This document shows, piece after piece, positions 44,498-53,667 of a stretch of DNA of 64,000 nt. The DNA comes from an uncultured Psychroserpens sp. (GTDB lineage: Bacteria; Bacteroidota; Bacteroidia; Flavobacteriales; Flavobacteriaceae). The stretch spans positions 434,001-498,000 of the forward strand of contig NZ_CANMVN010000001.1 of NCBI RefSeq assembly GCF_947501425.1. Reading direction: 5' to 3'. Position 1 is the stretch's first letter; the number at the start of each line of letters is the position of its first letter. A program made the position numbers and the translations under genes. Under the pieces are notes generated by a model, which was not told where the DNA came from, did no database searches, and saw only the letters and a list, made by a program, of their open reading frames with translations.

Positions 44498-45970
44498 TTA
44501 ATCTGCTGTACGAACACCACGTCCTCCAATATAGTTTTGTCTTACATTAACGCCTCCACCAAATCCACCACCTCTAGTTCTATCAGCTATAAGCAATAAA
44601 TTGGCATCATCAATCCAACTCCCTCCTCTAATGGCATAAATCAATAAATTAACAAATGTTCCAGGACCATAATCACCTATAATGCCATTACCGTGGATTC
44701 CTTGATATCCTCTTTCATTTGGTGAGCCCACAGATATAACCCGTTCTGCTAAATTGCCCGACAATTCCATAACTCCATAATAACTTGCTCCTGCTTTTTC
44801 TCTTGTTCCGGTTGTGCCATAAGAGAACATGCCACAGCGAACTGGTCGCGGATACAAAGTGTTGGTTAAATTATAATTTGCTCTTCCTAGATTTGCGGCA
44901 GATCCTGAACTTATGTATTCAAGGCCTGTGTCGGGTGACCAAAGATTGTAAGGGGTATCAAGAATAAACTCTGTTCCCCAGGCATACACTCCTGCTACAG
45001 GCGTACCTGGACCTCTGGCTACTTTTTCATATTCTAATTCTGTCATAGGGCGCAATGCAGCCCAATGCAAGTATCCAGTAACATCAGTGCCTGATAAAAA
45101 ACTACAAGCTCTATCAGGAGTTAAAGTTGTCATTTCGTTACCTGGACCATCCCATGCAATGGTATTGCCATCAACCTCATCGTCGGTATCCTTACCATAA
45201 TTATTTGTAATGTCCCTATCTTCCTGTTGCTCAATGTTTAGTGTGTTAAAAAATGCAGCATATTGTTCTTCGGATATTTCATATTTCATACAATAAAAAG
45301 CATTATAGCCTTTTGGAAAAGCATCAGGAACAGGACCTAGCCCGTCACCTGCATAAGAACTATTGTTATCGTAATTAAGCTGTGAAAAACTGGTATTGCC
45401 AATCGCTATCTCTGCTTCTGATGCAACTAAATATTCACTGTAGGCTGTATTGCCTTTTTTAAAAGCATCTGTTTCAGGTCCTGAGCCACCATTACCTATA
45501 TAAAAAGCGCCTTGTGGCACGTAGACCATTTCTATGGCAAAAACCTTTACCTCTATGACATCGTTTATGGTAACACCATCGGTTTGATAATTCCAGGCTA
45601 ATTGAGCATTGTCTATTATTGTATTACCACTTCCCACGTCAGATTTGTAAAAGAAAGCTCCTTTACCATCACTACTCACATCAAATACGGCTATGGAACT
45701 CCAGACATCGGTATTTGTAGGATCTAAGGTGGCATGTAGCCAGGGTCCTCCATTGGCTCTATATTTTACAAAGACCCAAGCAGCATCCCAATTACTTGGC
45801 CCTGTATCTAAACGCCAGGAATGATTCCAGCTAATATCACACTGAACATGTACCCAACCTTCAGATTCATTAAAGTTTTCAAGGCTTACATCGTTTACGG
45901 ATATACCACTGGCATATATAGTTTCTATAGCTATGAGACTACAAAGCAATAATATTAATTTTCGTGACAT
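44498..45970 (-). CDS. SUMF1/FGE-like exported protein
   Basis: 490 aa, signal peptide MSRKLILLLCSLIAIETIYA. Residues about 25-150 form a beta domain (WVHVQCDISWNHSWRLDTGPSNWDAAWVFVKY). Residues about 155-490 are a formylglycine-generating-enzyme-like domain: FYCMKYEISEEQYAAFFNTL, ALRPMTELEYEKVARGP, GVMELSGNLAERV, RGGSW and GGRGVRT at the end. I do not see the usual active-site Cys pair near the C-terminus, so it is more likely a binding or structural member than a sulfatase activator. First gene after the regulator; its upstream region has spaced repeats. Confidence 0.85.
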   Translation of the reverse strand: MSRKLILLLCSLIAIETIYASGISVNDVSLENFNESEGWVHVQCDISWNHSWRLDTGPSNWDAAWVFVKYRANGGPWLHATLDPTNTDVWSSIAVFDVSSDGKGAFFYKSDVGSGNTIIDNAQLAWNYQTDGVTINDVIEVKVFAIEMVYVPQGAFYIGNGGSGPETDAFKKGNTAYSEYLVASEAEIAIGNTSFSQLNYDNNSSYAGDGLGPVPDAFPKGYNAFYCMKYEISEEQYAAFFNTLNIEQQEDRDITNNYGKDTDDEVDGNTIAWDGPGNEMTTLTPDRACSFLSGTDVTGYLHWAALRPMTELEYEKVARGPGTPVAGVYAWGTEFILDTPYNLWSPDTGLEYISSGSAANLGRANYNLTNTLYPRPVRCGMFSYGTTGTREKAGASYYGVMELSGNLAERVISVGSPNERGYQGIHGNGIIGDYGPGTFVNLLIYAIRGGSWIDDANLLLIADRTRGGGFGGGVNVRQNYIGGRGVRTAD

Positions 45971-46005
45971 AATTATTTTGGGTTTAAAACTGTTTTACAA
46001 GAATT

Positions 46006-46013
46006 CAAAACTA
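46006..46013 (-). promoter_or_regulatory. -7 box of the SUMF1-like operon
   Basis: TAGTTTTG on the minus strand (46013 to 46006) fits TAnnTTTG and lies 36 bases before the ATG at 45970. The nearest operator-like repeat ends 23 bases upstream of it. Confidence 0.55.
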
Positions 46014-46036
46014 TAAACCGGTACTAATATGAAGAG

Positions 46037-46105
46037 GGAGTATTTTGTCAAAAGCAAGGAGTATTTTGTCAAGATGAAGAAAAATGACAAGTAGTATTTG
46101 TTCAA
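46037..46105 (-). promoter_or_regulatory. Three direct repeats, probable operator of the hybrid regulator
   Basis: GGAGTATTTTGTCAA at 46037-46051 and 46058-46072 (identical, 21 bp apart) and GTAGTATTTGTTCAA at 46091-46105 (three mismatches, 33 bp further). The spacing keeps them near one DNA face (two and about three turns). AraC-type domains bind direct repeats of this kind, and the gene just upstream encodes one. Binding is inferred. Confidence 0.6.
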
Positions 46106-46131
46106 AATACAAATAAGAATATGAAAATCAG

Positions 46132-49100
46132 TTAATTACGAAATTCAGAAGGGCTTTGTTCAAATGCTTCTTTAAAAGTCTTACTAAACCAATTAGGATC
46201 GTTAAATCCTATCGCATAAGCAATTTCTGAAATGGATAAATCTGTAGTTTTTAATAATTCTTTTCCTTTTTCGAGACGTACTTTTCGAATAAAAATTGCA
46301 GTACTAGAATTTGATATAGCTTTCAGTTTTCGGTACAATTGCGAATCGCTCATCGCCAAGGTTTTTGCTAATTGTGTTGCATTAAATGACGAGTCTTCAA
46401 TATGTTCGTGGATAATTGCAATGACCTTATTCAAAAATACCATATTCTTATCGGGTACTTCTTGAGCGGTTCTATTTTTAATGTTATCAATTGCGTATGA
46501 TTTTTGTAAACGTTCACGCTTTGAAATTAGCATTTGCATACGCAATAGTAATTCTTGTTTTTCAAATGGTTTGGTCAAATAAGCATCTGCACCACTGAAT
46601 ATGCCTTCCATTTTATCATCATGTGTAGCTTTTGAAGTGAGCATGATAATTGGAATATGATTAGTGGTCAACTGCGATTGGAGTTTTTGAGTCAATTCAA
46701 ATCCGTCCATTACAGGCATCATGACATCAGTTATGATGATATCTGGAATGAGTTGTTGTGCCTTTCCAAAACCCTCTAAGCCATTTTTAGCAAAAGATAC
46801 TGAATACTGAGGCTGAAGGCAGGATGCGATATAGCGAGCCATATCTCTATTATCTTCTACAATAAGTACAGAGTTGGTATCCTCTTGTGTAATGACATCG
46901 TCTGTTTCAGGAACAAAAGCACTACTGGTTTTAATATGGTGTTCTAAAAACTCAAGAGAGGTTTGTTCAGCAGAATTTGTGATAGGAAGCTTAATAGTGA
47001 AGGTGGTTCCTTTATTAACTTTAGATGTTACAGTAATTGTTCCATTTAATACATTTACTAATTCTTTAGTGAGTGCTAAACCAATACCAGTGCCTTGTGA
47101 TACTTTATGACCTTGATTTTCTACCTGAAAAAAGCGATCAAAAATGTGAGGCAACTCTTCCTCAGAAATACCAACACCTTGATCTTCTATACTAATGAAA
47201 GCTGTATCTTTTTCTCTTTTCAGATGAATAGTGATAGTAGAGTTTTCCGAAGAGAATTTAATAGCGTTTGAAATGAGGTTTGAAATGATCTGACGTATTT
47301 TTTCAACATCAAAATCCATGAGCAATGCCTCTTCTTCTGATTCAAATTTTAGAGCTATGGATTTTTCATTTGTGATACCAGAGAAACTATTAATTAAATG
47401 TTTAACATAATTTACTATGTCATTTTGAATCATATTAATTGATAAACTCCCTTGTTCCAGTTTTGTAAGGTCTAACATTTGATTGACCAAATTCAGGAGA
47501 TTATTACTGTTCTGTTCAATGGTTTGAAGCGACGTATTAATATCATCTTTATTAGAAAAACGTTCTTTTAAATTTCCGAGATATCCTAGAATTATAGTAA
47601 GCGGTGTTCTAAATTCGTGAGTGATATTAGTAATTAAACGAGATTTTAAATCATCTAAATCTTTGAGACGTTTTGATTCTTGCCCAGCAATTTGACGCTG
47701 CAAACTAATGGTATAAAACGCATAGACAATAGCAAGAAACAGAAGCAGGTAAATAAAATATGCCAAGTTACTTTTGTACCATGGTGGTATCACATTAATA
47801 TCTAATTCTAAAGGTGGTTTCTGCCATAAGTTGTGTCTTGATTTACCTTGAATTTTTATGGTATGTCTACCTTTAGGTAAATCCAATAATGGAATTTCTC
47901 TTGAATCTGTTAAATTATTCCAATCGGTATTATTTAACGAATACACAAACTGATTATTTTTAGTTGGACGTAAATCTAAATCTGAAAAGGAGATATAGCA
48001 TGGGAAATCTGTGTGATTGAGAGTGATTTCATCAGTTTTGGTAATACTCTGTTTAATTATCTCATAATTTATTGCTGGATTTACGACTCGATCTTTTATC
48101 CTTAACGATGTAAATGTGAGGTTTCCAGCTAAATCGAGTTGCGGTACTTTTCTTGGATTGAAAATATTGAATCCGTTAATTCCACCAACATAAATTTCAT
48201 TGGTGTCTTGATTGTAAAAATGTGCACCAAGGTTAAATTCTGAACTTTGTACTCCATCACTTTGGTTATAGTTGGTAAATTGTTCAGTAATTTTATTAAA
48301 TCTAAAAAGTCCACTGTTTGTTGTGAGCCATAAATCATTATCCTTATCTTCAGTAATGCTATAGACAAAAGTATTTGTAAGTCCGTCTTCTTTGCCATAA
48401 CGGGTAAACGTTTCATCTTTTGAATTAAATTTATTAAAACCATCTTGTGTTGCCACCCATAAGACTTTATTAGCGTCATGCCATGTGTGCAACGTTGTAT
48501 TACTGCTCAAACTTGTTGAATCGTTTTTGTCGTGAAAGTAACTTGTGAACTTGGGTTTTTGGTAATTAGAAGCTTCAAACTGTAGTTTATTTAAACCATC
48601 CTCAGAAGTAATCCAATAATTTAAATCCTTGTCTTGTGACATATTGTATGTGAAATCAGAACTAATGGAATGGGTATTAGTTTTATAGTGTTCAAAAGTT
48701 ATGATGTTGTTCTTTATATCACCTGTAAATCGATTAACACCACCTCCATAAGTCATAATCCAGACAGTTCCTTTATGGTCAATAAATACACCACGAGTTG
48801 CATCAGAACTTAATGATTTAGGATTATTACTATCATGATAAAAGCTTATGACTTTTGGAGACTTAGGGTTAAAGTTATTAAGATCAATTATTGAAGCTCC
48901 TTTTATAGTACCTATCCATAAATAATTATTTTTGTCAACACTCATGCTTCTAATAACATTAAATGCTAAGGCCTGCTTAGTATTTTCTTTGGTAATGTAT
49001 GTAACTTCACCATTAGGTTCAATACAATTGATGCCTTTTCGTGTACCAACAAAAAGGTAATCATCTTTTTTAGCGAATGATAAAATAAAGGCATTATTAA

Positions 49101-50145
49101 GTGCAATAGAGGACGTAGTATTAATATTTTTAAAAACAGGTTCGGTCAAGGTTACAACATCAAGATTATTGGTGCCAATCCAAAGTAAATTTCCATCAGT
49201 AAAGGTGTCATAAACACGATTAGAAGTTATAGAATTACTGTCGCTTTGTTCACCTTTATAGCTAACGATTTTCTGGAATTCAAGGTTGTCTTCATTAAAA
49301 TAGTTTGCAACAAAAAGGCCATCATAGGTGCCAATGTAAAACGTATCATTGTGGATATTGATGGACGAAATATATAAACTTTCATATCTCTCATTTTTTT
49401 CTTCTAATAGTATTTTAGAAAGTTGTTTTTTGTTAGTGTTAAAGACAAATAAACCATTTGAAGTGCCTAACCAAATATTATCATTATACACAAAAAGCGT
49501 GTTAATACTCCGAACGGAATTATCTAGTTCAATTTCAGTGAATGTTATGTGATCGCTCAAAACACTTCTAGAGATAAATAGGCGTCCATCTTGTGTGCTT
49601 ACGTACAAAATATCATTTTGAACAAAAGTCTTGTTAAACTTCAACTTTTCACCATTGATTTCAGTAATTTTTCGATAAGAATAATTCTCTCCTTTCTTAT
49701 CAAAAACAACAATGCTTTCGTTTAATATAGTTGCTATGATAGTTCCCGTTGAAGTCTTGAATAAGCTGCTGCAATTTCCTGTCCTAATGGCTGTTGATTT
49801 AAAGCTATTAATCTGAGAATCATAAATAGAAATGCCATTGTCATTGGTGCCAATCCAAATGTTACCATCATTATCTTCTGTAAGTGTATTTATAAAATTA
49901 CCAGAGATGGTTAAGCTGTCTTTTTTTTGATTTTTGTATACTGTAAATGAAGTGCCATCAAATCTGTTTAAACCATCTTGTGTACCCAGCCATAGAAAAC
50001 CGTTGGAATCTTTTAATATGGTTCTTACAGTTTCTTGAGACAATCCATCATCCAGTCCATAATGATAAAAGGTGAAGTTTTGGGCCTCAATAAATGCAAG
50101 TCTTAAAACTATAACTAAAATTAAAAGAAAATAGTTACGCCTCAT
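46132..50145 (-). CDS. Hybrid two-component system regulator (HTCS)
   Basis: 1337 aa. Signal peptide, then periplasmic beta-propeller repeats (about 25-690; repeated LWIGTxxG... blades), a Y_Y_Y domain (about 700-785), one membrane span (about 792-815, LAYFIYLLLFLAIVYAFYTI), histidine kinase with phospho-His near 843 (ITHEFRTP) and ATP site (GTGIGLALTKELV), receiver with phosphoacceptor near 1137 (DIIITDVMMPVMDG), and AraC-type HTH at the C-terminus (SISEIAYAIGFNDPNWFSKTFKEAF). Such proteins sense a ligand outside and switch nearby genes. No SusC/SusD pair or glycosidase is near; the likely targets are the four exported-protein genes downstream. Confidence 0.95.
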   Translation of the reverse strand: MRRNYFLLILVIVLRLAFIEAQNFTFYHYGLDDGLSQETVRTILKDSNGFLWLGTQDGLNRFDGTSFTVYKNQKKDSLTISGNFINTLTEDNDGNIWIGTNDNGISIYDSQINSFKSTAIRTGNCSSLFKTSTGTIIATILNESIVVFDKKGENYSYRKITEINGEKLKFNKTFVQNDILYVSTQDGRLFISRSVLSDHITFTEIELDNSVRSINTLFVYNDNIWLGTSNGLFVFNTNKKQLSKILLEEKNERYESLYISSINIHNDTFYIGTYDGLFVANYFNEDNLEFQKIVSYKGEQSDSNSITSNRVYDTFTDGNLLWIGTNNLDVVTLTEPVFKNINTTSSIALNNAFILSFAKKDDYLFVGTRKGINCIEPNGEVTYITKENTKQALAFNVIRSMSVDKNNYLWIGTIKGASIIDLNNFNPKSPKVISFYHDSNNPKSLSSDATRGVFIDHKGTVWIMTYGGGVNRFTGDIKNNIITFEHYKTNTHSISSDFTYNMSQDKDLNYWITSEDGLNKLQFEASNYQKPKFTSYFHDKNDSTSLSSNTTLHTWHDANKVLWVATQDGFNKFNSKDETFTRYGKEDGLTNTFVYSITEDKDNDLWLTTNSGLFRFNKITEQFTNYNQSDGVQSSEFNLGAHFYNQDTNEIYVGGINGFNIFNPRKVPQLDLAGNLTFTSLRIKDRVVNPAINYEIIKQSITKTDEITLNHTDFPCYISFSDLDLRPTKNNQFVYSLNNTDWNNLTDSREIPLLDLPKGRHTIKIQGKSRHNLWQKPPLELDINVIPPWYKSNLAYFIYLLLFLAIVYAFYTISLQRQIAGQESKRLKDLDDLKSRLITNITHEFRTPLTIILGYLGNLKERFSNKDDINTSLQTIEQNSNNLLNLVNQMLDLTKLEQGSLSINMIQNDIVNYVKHLINSFSGITNEKSIALKFESEEEALLMDFDVEKIRQIISNLISNAIKFSSENSTITIHLKREKDTAFISIEDQGVGISEEELPHIFDRFFQVENQGHKVSQGTGIGLALTKELVNVLNGTITVTSKVNKGTTFTIKLPITNSAEQTSLEFLEHHIKTSSAFVPETDDVITQEDTNSVLIVEDNRDMARYIASCLQPQYSVSFAKNGLEGFGKAQQLIPDIIITDVMMPVMDGFELTQKLQSQLTTNHIPIIMLTSKATHDDKMEGIFSGADAYLTKPFEKQELLLRMQMLISKRERLQKSYAIDNIKNRTAQEVPDKNMVFLNKVIAIIHEHIEDSSFNATQLAKTLAMSDSQLYRKLKAISNSSTAIFIRKVRLEKGKELLKTTDLSISEIAYAIGFNDPNWFSKTFKEAFEQSPSEFRN

Positions 50146-50270
50146 GAAATGATTTGATGGTTAGTTTTAATTAAAAATACAATATAATTCTTTTCTGTAA
50201 AAGAAAGACTTTGTGCTTAAGTCATAACTTTTATTAATTGTAACGGCTTTCCAATGAAAATTCAAAAATG

Positions 50271-50278
50271 TATTTTTG
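50271..50278 (+). promoter_or_regulatory. -7 box of the isoaspartyl peptidase gene inside a palindrome
   Basis: TATTTTTG fits TAnnTTTG and lies 20 bases before the ATG. It is part of the palindrome TTCAAAAATGTATTTTTGAA (50261-50280), which could be a repressor site or a chance A/T-rich repeat. Confidence 0.4.
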
Positions 50279-50298
50279 AATTTTAAAAATCAAGAATA

Positions 50299-51228
50299 AT
50301 GAAAAAATTCTCAATTGCCATTCATGGAGGTGCAGGAACCTTAGTTAAAGGTTTGATGACTTCAGAATTAGAAGCACAGTATAAAAACGCATTAAAACAA
50401 GCGTTACATTTAGGATATGAGCTTTTAAGAACAGGTGGAAGTGCTGTAGATGCTGTAGAAATAGCGGTAAAATCTCTGGAAGATACTCCTTTGTTCAATG
50501 CAGGAAAAGGTTCTGTATTCACTGCTGAAGGCACTCATGAAATGGATGCCAGTATTATGGACGGACAAACATTAAATGCAGGATCTGTCTCGCTGGTTAC
50601 TGGAATTAAAAATCCAATAGCTCTGGCAAGAGATGTGATGGATAAAAGTTATCATGTGTTCTTAGCTGGTGAAGGTGCTATGCAATTTGCTAAAGGGCAA
50701 GGTTATACGATTGAATCTCCTGAGTATTTTTATGATGAGGTGCGTTATCAGCAATGGCAAGGGATAAAAGACAGCGAAACGTTTCAGTTAGACCATAGTG
50801 TGAAAAAAGATGGGAAGTTTGGAACTGTAGGTGCTGTAGCTTGTGATCAGGATGGAAATGTTGCTGCAGCGACATCCACAGGAGGCATGACCAATAAAAA
50901 ATGGGGTCGCGTAGGTGATAGTCCTATGGTAGGTGCTGGAAATTATGCGAATAATAAAACCTGTGCTGTAAGTTGCACTGGAAGTGGAGAGTTTTTCATT
51001 CGAGGTGTAGTAGCTTACGATGTGTCGTGTTTAATAGAGCATAAAGGGATGACTTTACAAGAGGCTTCAGAAGAAGTCATCCACAAACGTATTCTCGATA
51101 TTAAAGGTGATGGAGGGCTAATTGCTGTTGATGCTCAAGGTCATATTGCGATGCCTTTTAATACGGAAGGGATGTATCGTGCTTGTAAAACTTCAGAAGG
51201 TGAAGAAATCATTGCGATTTATAAATAG
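50299..51228 (+). CDS. iaaA: Isoaspartyl peptidase / L-asparaginase (Ntn-hydrolase)
   Basis: 309 aa precursor that cleaves itself before Thr176 (GTVGAVACD), the nucleophile of the mature beta chain. Other signatures: IHGGAGT at the N-terminus and ATSTGGMTNKKWGRVGDSP, GAGNYAN and SCTGSGEFFIR in the beta part. The enzyme splits beta-Asp-X dipeptides, the form (beta-Asp-Arg) released from cyanophycin by cyanophycinase. The cyanophycin genes start 1.5 kb downstream on both strands, which supports this use. No signal peptide. Confidence 0.95.
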   Translation: MKKFSIAIHGGAGTLVKGLMTSELEAQYKNALKQALHLGYELLRTGGSAVDAVEIAVKSLEDTPLFNAGKGSVFTAEGTHEMDASIMDGQTLNAGSVSLVTGIKNPIALARDVMDKSYHVFLAGEGAMQFAKGQGYTIESPEYFYDEVRYQQWQGIKDSETFQLDHSVKKDGKFGTVGAVACDQDGNVAAATSTGGMTNKKWGRVGDSPMVGAGNYANNKTCAVSCTGSGEFFIRGVVAYDVSCLIEHKGMTLQEASEEVIHKRILDIKGDGGLIAVDAQGHIAMPFNTEGMYRACKTSEGEEIIAIYK

Positions 51229-52326
51229 TTATTTAGTCTTCAATTTAGACCATCTAACACGAAAAAAATAAAAGATCATACTCCAAATGAAAATGGCATT
51301 AACTACAAATAGTGCTGTTCTATGATTGTAAAGAATGATATAGATCACGATATCTATAAACATTAAAAGCATAAAGAAATTAGGCGTGTAGAGTAAAATA
51401 TCTTTTAAGGCATTGTGATTATACAAGGTTTTATCTTCAGTTTTTAAACTAAGCCAGTGAGGGTTTTTAGCTGGCATCTGAGTCCAGATTTGTTTTTTGT
51501 CAAAATCTAATAGATTAAAAAAACGTTTTAATGTATTTGAACGTTTTGCGTTGTAATGAATATGTAATTTTGTCTTCGGAATGCTTAAAAAAGCCAATAG
51601 AATTATGGCAAGTGATTCTATAAAATGTCCAAACCTAAAAGCAGTAAGTGTGAATAATGTGGTATGGAATATAATAATGAACCAAAGCGTTAAATTTCGT
51701 GTTCTTTTAAATAAAATTAAAACAGCAATTGCAAACTCGGTAAGCATAGCGATATAGGACAATAATTTTGCTAAGACCAAATCTGGTAAAAATTGAGCCA
51801 CATATAGATAGACAGGGTTCTCTCTGGCATCTCCAAGCCAGGTATCCATAAATGCACCAGACCACCAATCGGGTTCTAGAAATTTGTTGATTGAAGCACC
51901 AAGATAGACCAGACTTATTTGTAAAAACAAAAGATAAGGCGGTTCTCTATCATTGGTTAATCCTGCCAGAAATAATGCACATGCACAAATAACCACATGA
52001 TTAAAGAATAAAGGGATGGAAGCCAATACGCTCAACAAGACCACACTACCAGTAACAATACTTGCGGTTCTTACTTTAATGTTAAAAAGCAAAGCAAACG
52101 CACCTAGCACATATAAAGATCTCAAAATGTATTTAAAGACATTTGGATACTCGTTGAAGATATCCAAAGCAGGAATAAATGGAATAAATGGATCGTCTAT
52201 TTTGAAAAAGATATGGTGTACTGTGAGTAAAATGACAGTTAATTTGCACATCAATAAAACATTAGGATGCATTTTAGTGCCTTCAAACTGAAACAATCGC
52301 GATATGAATTTTATACTGTTATTCAT
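51229..52326 (-). CDS. Polytopic membrane protein (HTTM-like)
   Basis: 365 aa from the ATG at 52326, which overlaps the upstream stop in ATGA. About eight spans; WWSGAFMDTWLGDARENPV sits in a loop. The layout recalls HTTM/DoxX-like proteins related to vitamin K-dependent carboxylase membrane domains, but I cannot confirm the family by eye. The last part (about 300-365) has two more spans. Coupled to the 113-aa gene before it. Confidence 0.65.
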   Translation of the reverse strand: MNNSIKFISRLFQFEGTKMHPNVLLMCKLTVILLTVHHIFFKIDDPFIPFIPALDIFNEYPNVFKYILRSLYVLGAFALLFNIKVRTASIVTGSVVLLSVLASIPLFFNHVVICACALFLAGLTNDREPPYLLFLQISLVYLGASINKFLEPDWWSGAFMDTWLGDARENPVYLYVAQFLPDLVLAKLLSYIAMLTEFAIAVLILFKRTRNLTLWFIIIFHTTLFTLTAFRFGHFIESLAIILLAFLSIPKTKLHIHYNAKRSNTLKRFFNLLDFDKKQIWTQMPAKNPHWLSLKTEDKTLYNHNALKDILLYTPNFFMLLMFIDIVIYIILYNHRTALFVVNAIFIWSMIFYFFRVRWSKLKTK

Positions 52327-52664
52327 CGCTGATATGTCCATTCTTTTTCTTCATGACCATTGGTAGCATATTTTACAACAACAGTTGCGTTATCATCTTT
52401 ACCATAAGTACTTTCATACTGAGATATGATTAAGAAAATATTGTCAATAGAGCGTTGTTCCCAGCCTCTCATTTTATAGTTGTAACGTGCTTCAGCTTCT
52501 TGTTGAGATAATGTTTTTCCGTCTATAGTAACAAAAGTTTCAAATAGAGTATGACTGTCATAAGGCGCCCAACAAAAAAAGCGTTCAGGAATAAAACGAG
52601 CATAGATAATAGATCCTACTTGGAGCAAGAGAAATAATATTCCTATGTAAAACCTAGTCTTCAT
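52323..52664 (-). CDS. 113-aa single-span exported or membrane protein
   Basis: N-terminal hydrophobic segment (FYIGILFLLLQVGSIIYARF), then a soluble domain (about 25-113) with many aromatic and charged residues (WAPYDSHTLFETFVTIDGK). The stop overlaps the start of the membrane-protein gene downstream by four bases, so the two products probably act together. Family unknown to me. Confidence 0.7.
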   Translation of the reverse strand: MKTRFYIGILFLLLQVGSIIYARFIPERFFCWAPYDSHTLFETFVTIDGKTLSQQEAEARYNYKMRGWEQRSIDNIFLIISQYESTYGKDDNATVVVKYATNGHEEKEWTYQR

Positions 52665-52706
52665 AAGATTGAAATCTAAAAGAAATTGACTTGGTTGTCA
52701 AAAAAA

Positions 52707-53564
52707 TTAGATAAAAGGAGCTTCAATAGGAAGAACAGTAACTTTTCTGTTTTTGATGTCGTATTGATCACCATTAGACAACACATGAACTGTTAGATTA
52801 GCCATGGTCATTGGTGTGCCTTCTGGCAAAACCTTTTCGTTATTATGTGTGAGTTTACTTCCGTCGAAAACAATAATCATTCCTGAGCCAATTACAGTAC
52901 AATCATTACCATTTTTAATGATAATACCTGTGTCTTCTGCAAGACCAAATCCGATTAAATTAGGATGTTTCGCAATCGCTTCACTTTGTCTTCCAAAACG
53001 TCCTCTTCTGATAAAATGAGTATCGATAACTAAGTTTGGAATTAGACCAAGTCCTTTATACATCACAACGGCACCTTTTACAAATGCTTCCGATGCACTT
53101 CCTCCAGCAATCATTTCGTCAGACATGGCCATAGCACCAGCGCTAGTTCCGGCAATCACAAATCCTTCTTCGTTCTGGTAGCGATCCTTTAGTATGTTAT
53201 GAATGGTAGTGCCTCCAATCTTATCAGTGATTTTTGATTGATCTCCTCCGGAAAACATGATACAATTTGCAGATTTAACCGTAGCAATAGCCTCTTCTTT
53301 TTCAGAATCTTCTTTGGTCTTTATATCAAGAATAGTCACATTTTTACAGCCTAAAGTAGAAAAAGCTTCTAAATAATTTTCACCAACTTCTTCAGGAATA
53401 CTCGATGCAGTAGGTATAACTACAATTTTTGCATTGGTACCTCCCGCTTCTTTTACAACATGATATAAAATGCCTTCTTCAATAAACTCTAGGGTGTATT
53501 GCTCATGATCTTCTATACCTTTATCTTCATTTCCACCAATAGGGATTAATGTGCCTTTTGCCAT
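52707..53564 (-). CDS. cphB: Cyanophycinase
   Basis: 285 aa (ATG at 53564; 53570 is possible). Serine peptidase of the class-I-glutamine-amidotransferase fold (S51 family) that releases beta-Asp-Arg dipeptides from cyanophycin. Signatures: GTLIPIGGNEDKG at the start, the nucleophile Ser in VIAGTSAGAMAMSDEMI, MFSGGDQSKI and the stretch DTHFIRRGRFGR. No signal peptide, so it is the intracellular form. Divergent from cphA across a 103-base gap. Confidence 0.94.
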   Translation of the reverse strand: MAKGTLIPIGGNEDKGIEDHEQYTLEFIEEGILYHVVKEAGGTNAKIVVIPTASSIPEEVGENYLEAFSTLGCKNVTILDIKTKEDSEKEEAIATVKSANCIMFSGGDQSKITDKIGGTTIHNILKDRYQNEEGFVIAGTSAGAMAMSDEMIAGGSASEAFVKGAVVMYKGLGLIPNLVIDTHFIRRGRFGRQSEAIAKHPNLIGFGLAEDTGIIIKNGNDCTVIGSGMIIVFDGSKLTHNNEKVLPEGTPMTMANLTVHVLSNGDQYDIKNRKVTVLPIEAPFI

Positions 53565-53667
53565 CTGCATAAATTTCAATCTAAATTTTGAATCTTGGGC
53601 AAAAATAAGCTAAATTTTCTATTGAAAATGTCTATATTTATAATCTTTCACCTAAAAAATCAACCAA

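Noticed and set aside
44498-45970. Functional formylglycine-generating enzyme for sulfatases
   Set aside because: No active-site Cys pair could be seen and no sulfatase gene is in the window; kept only as SUMF1-like.
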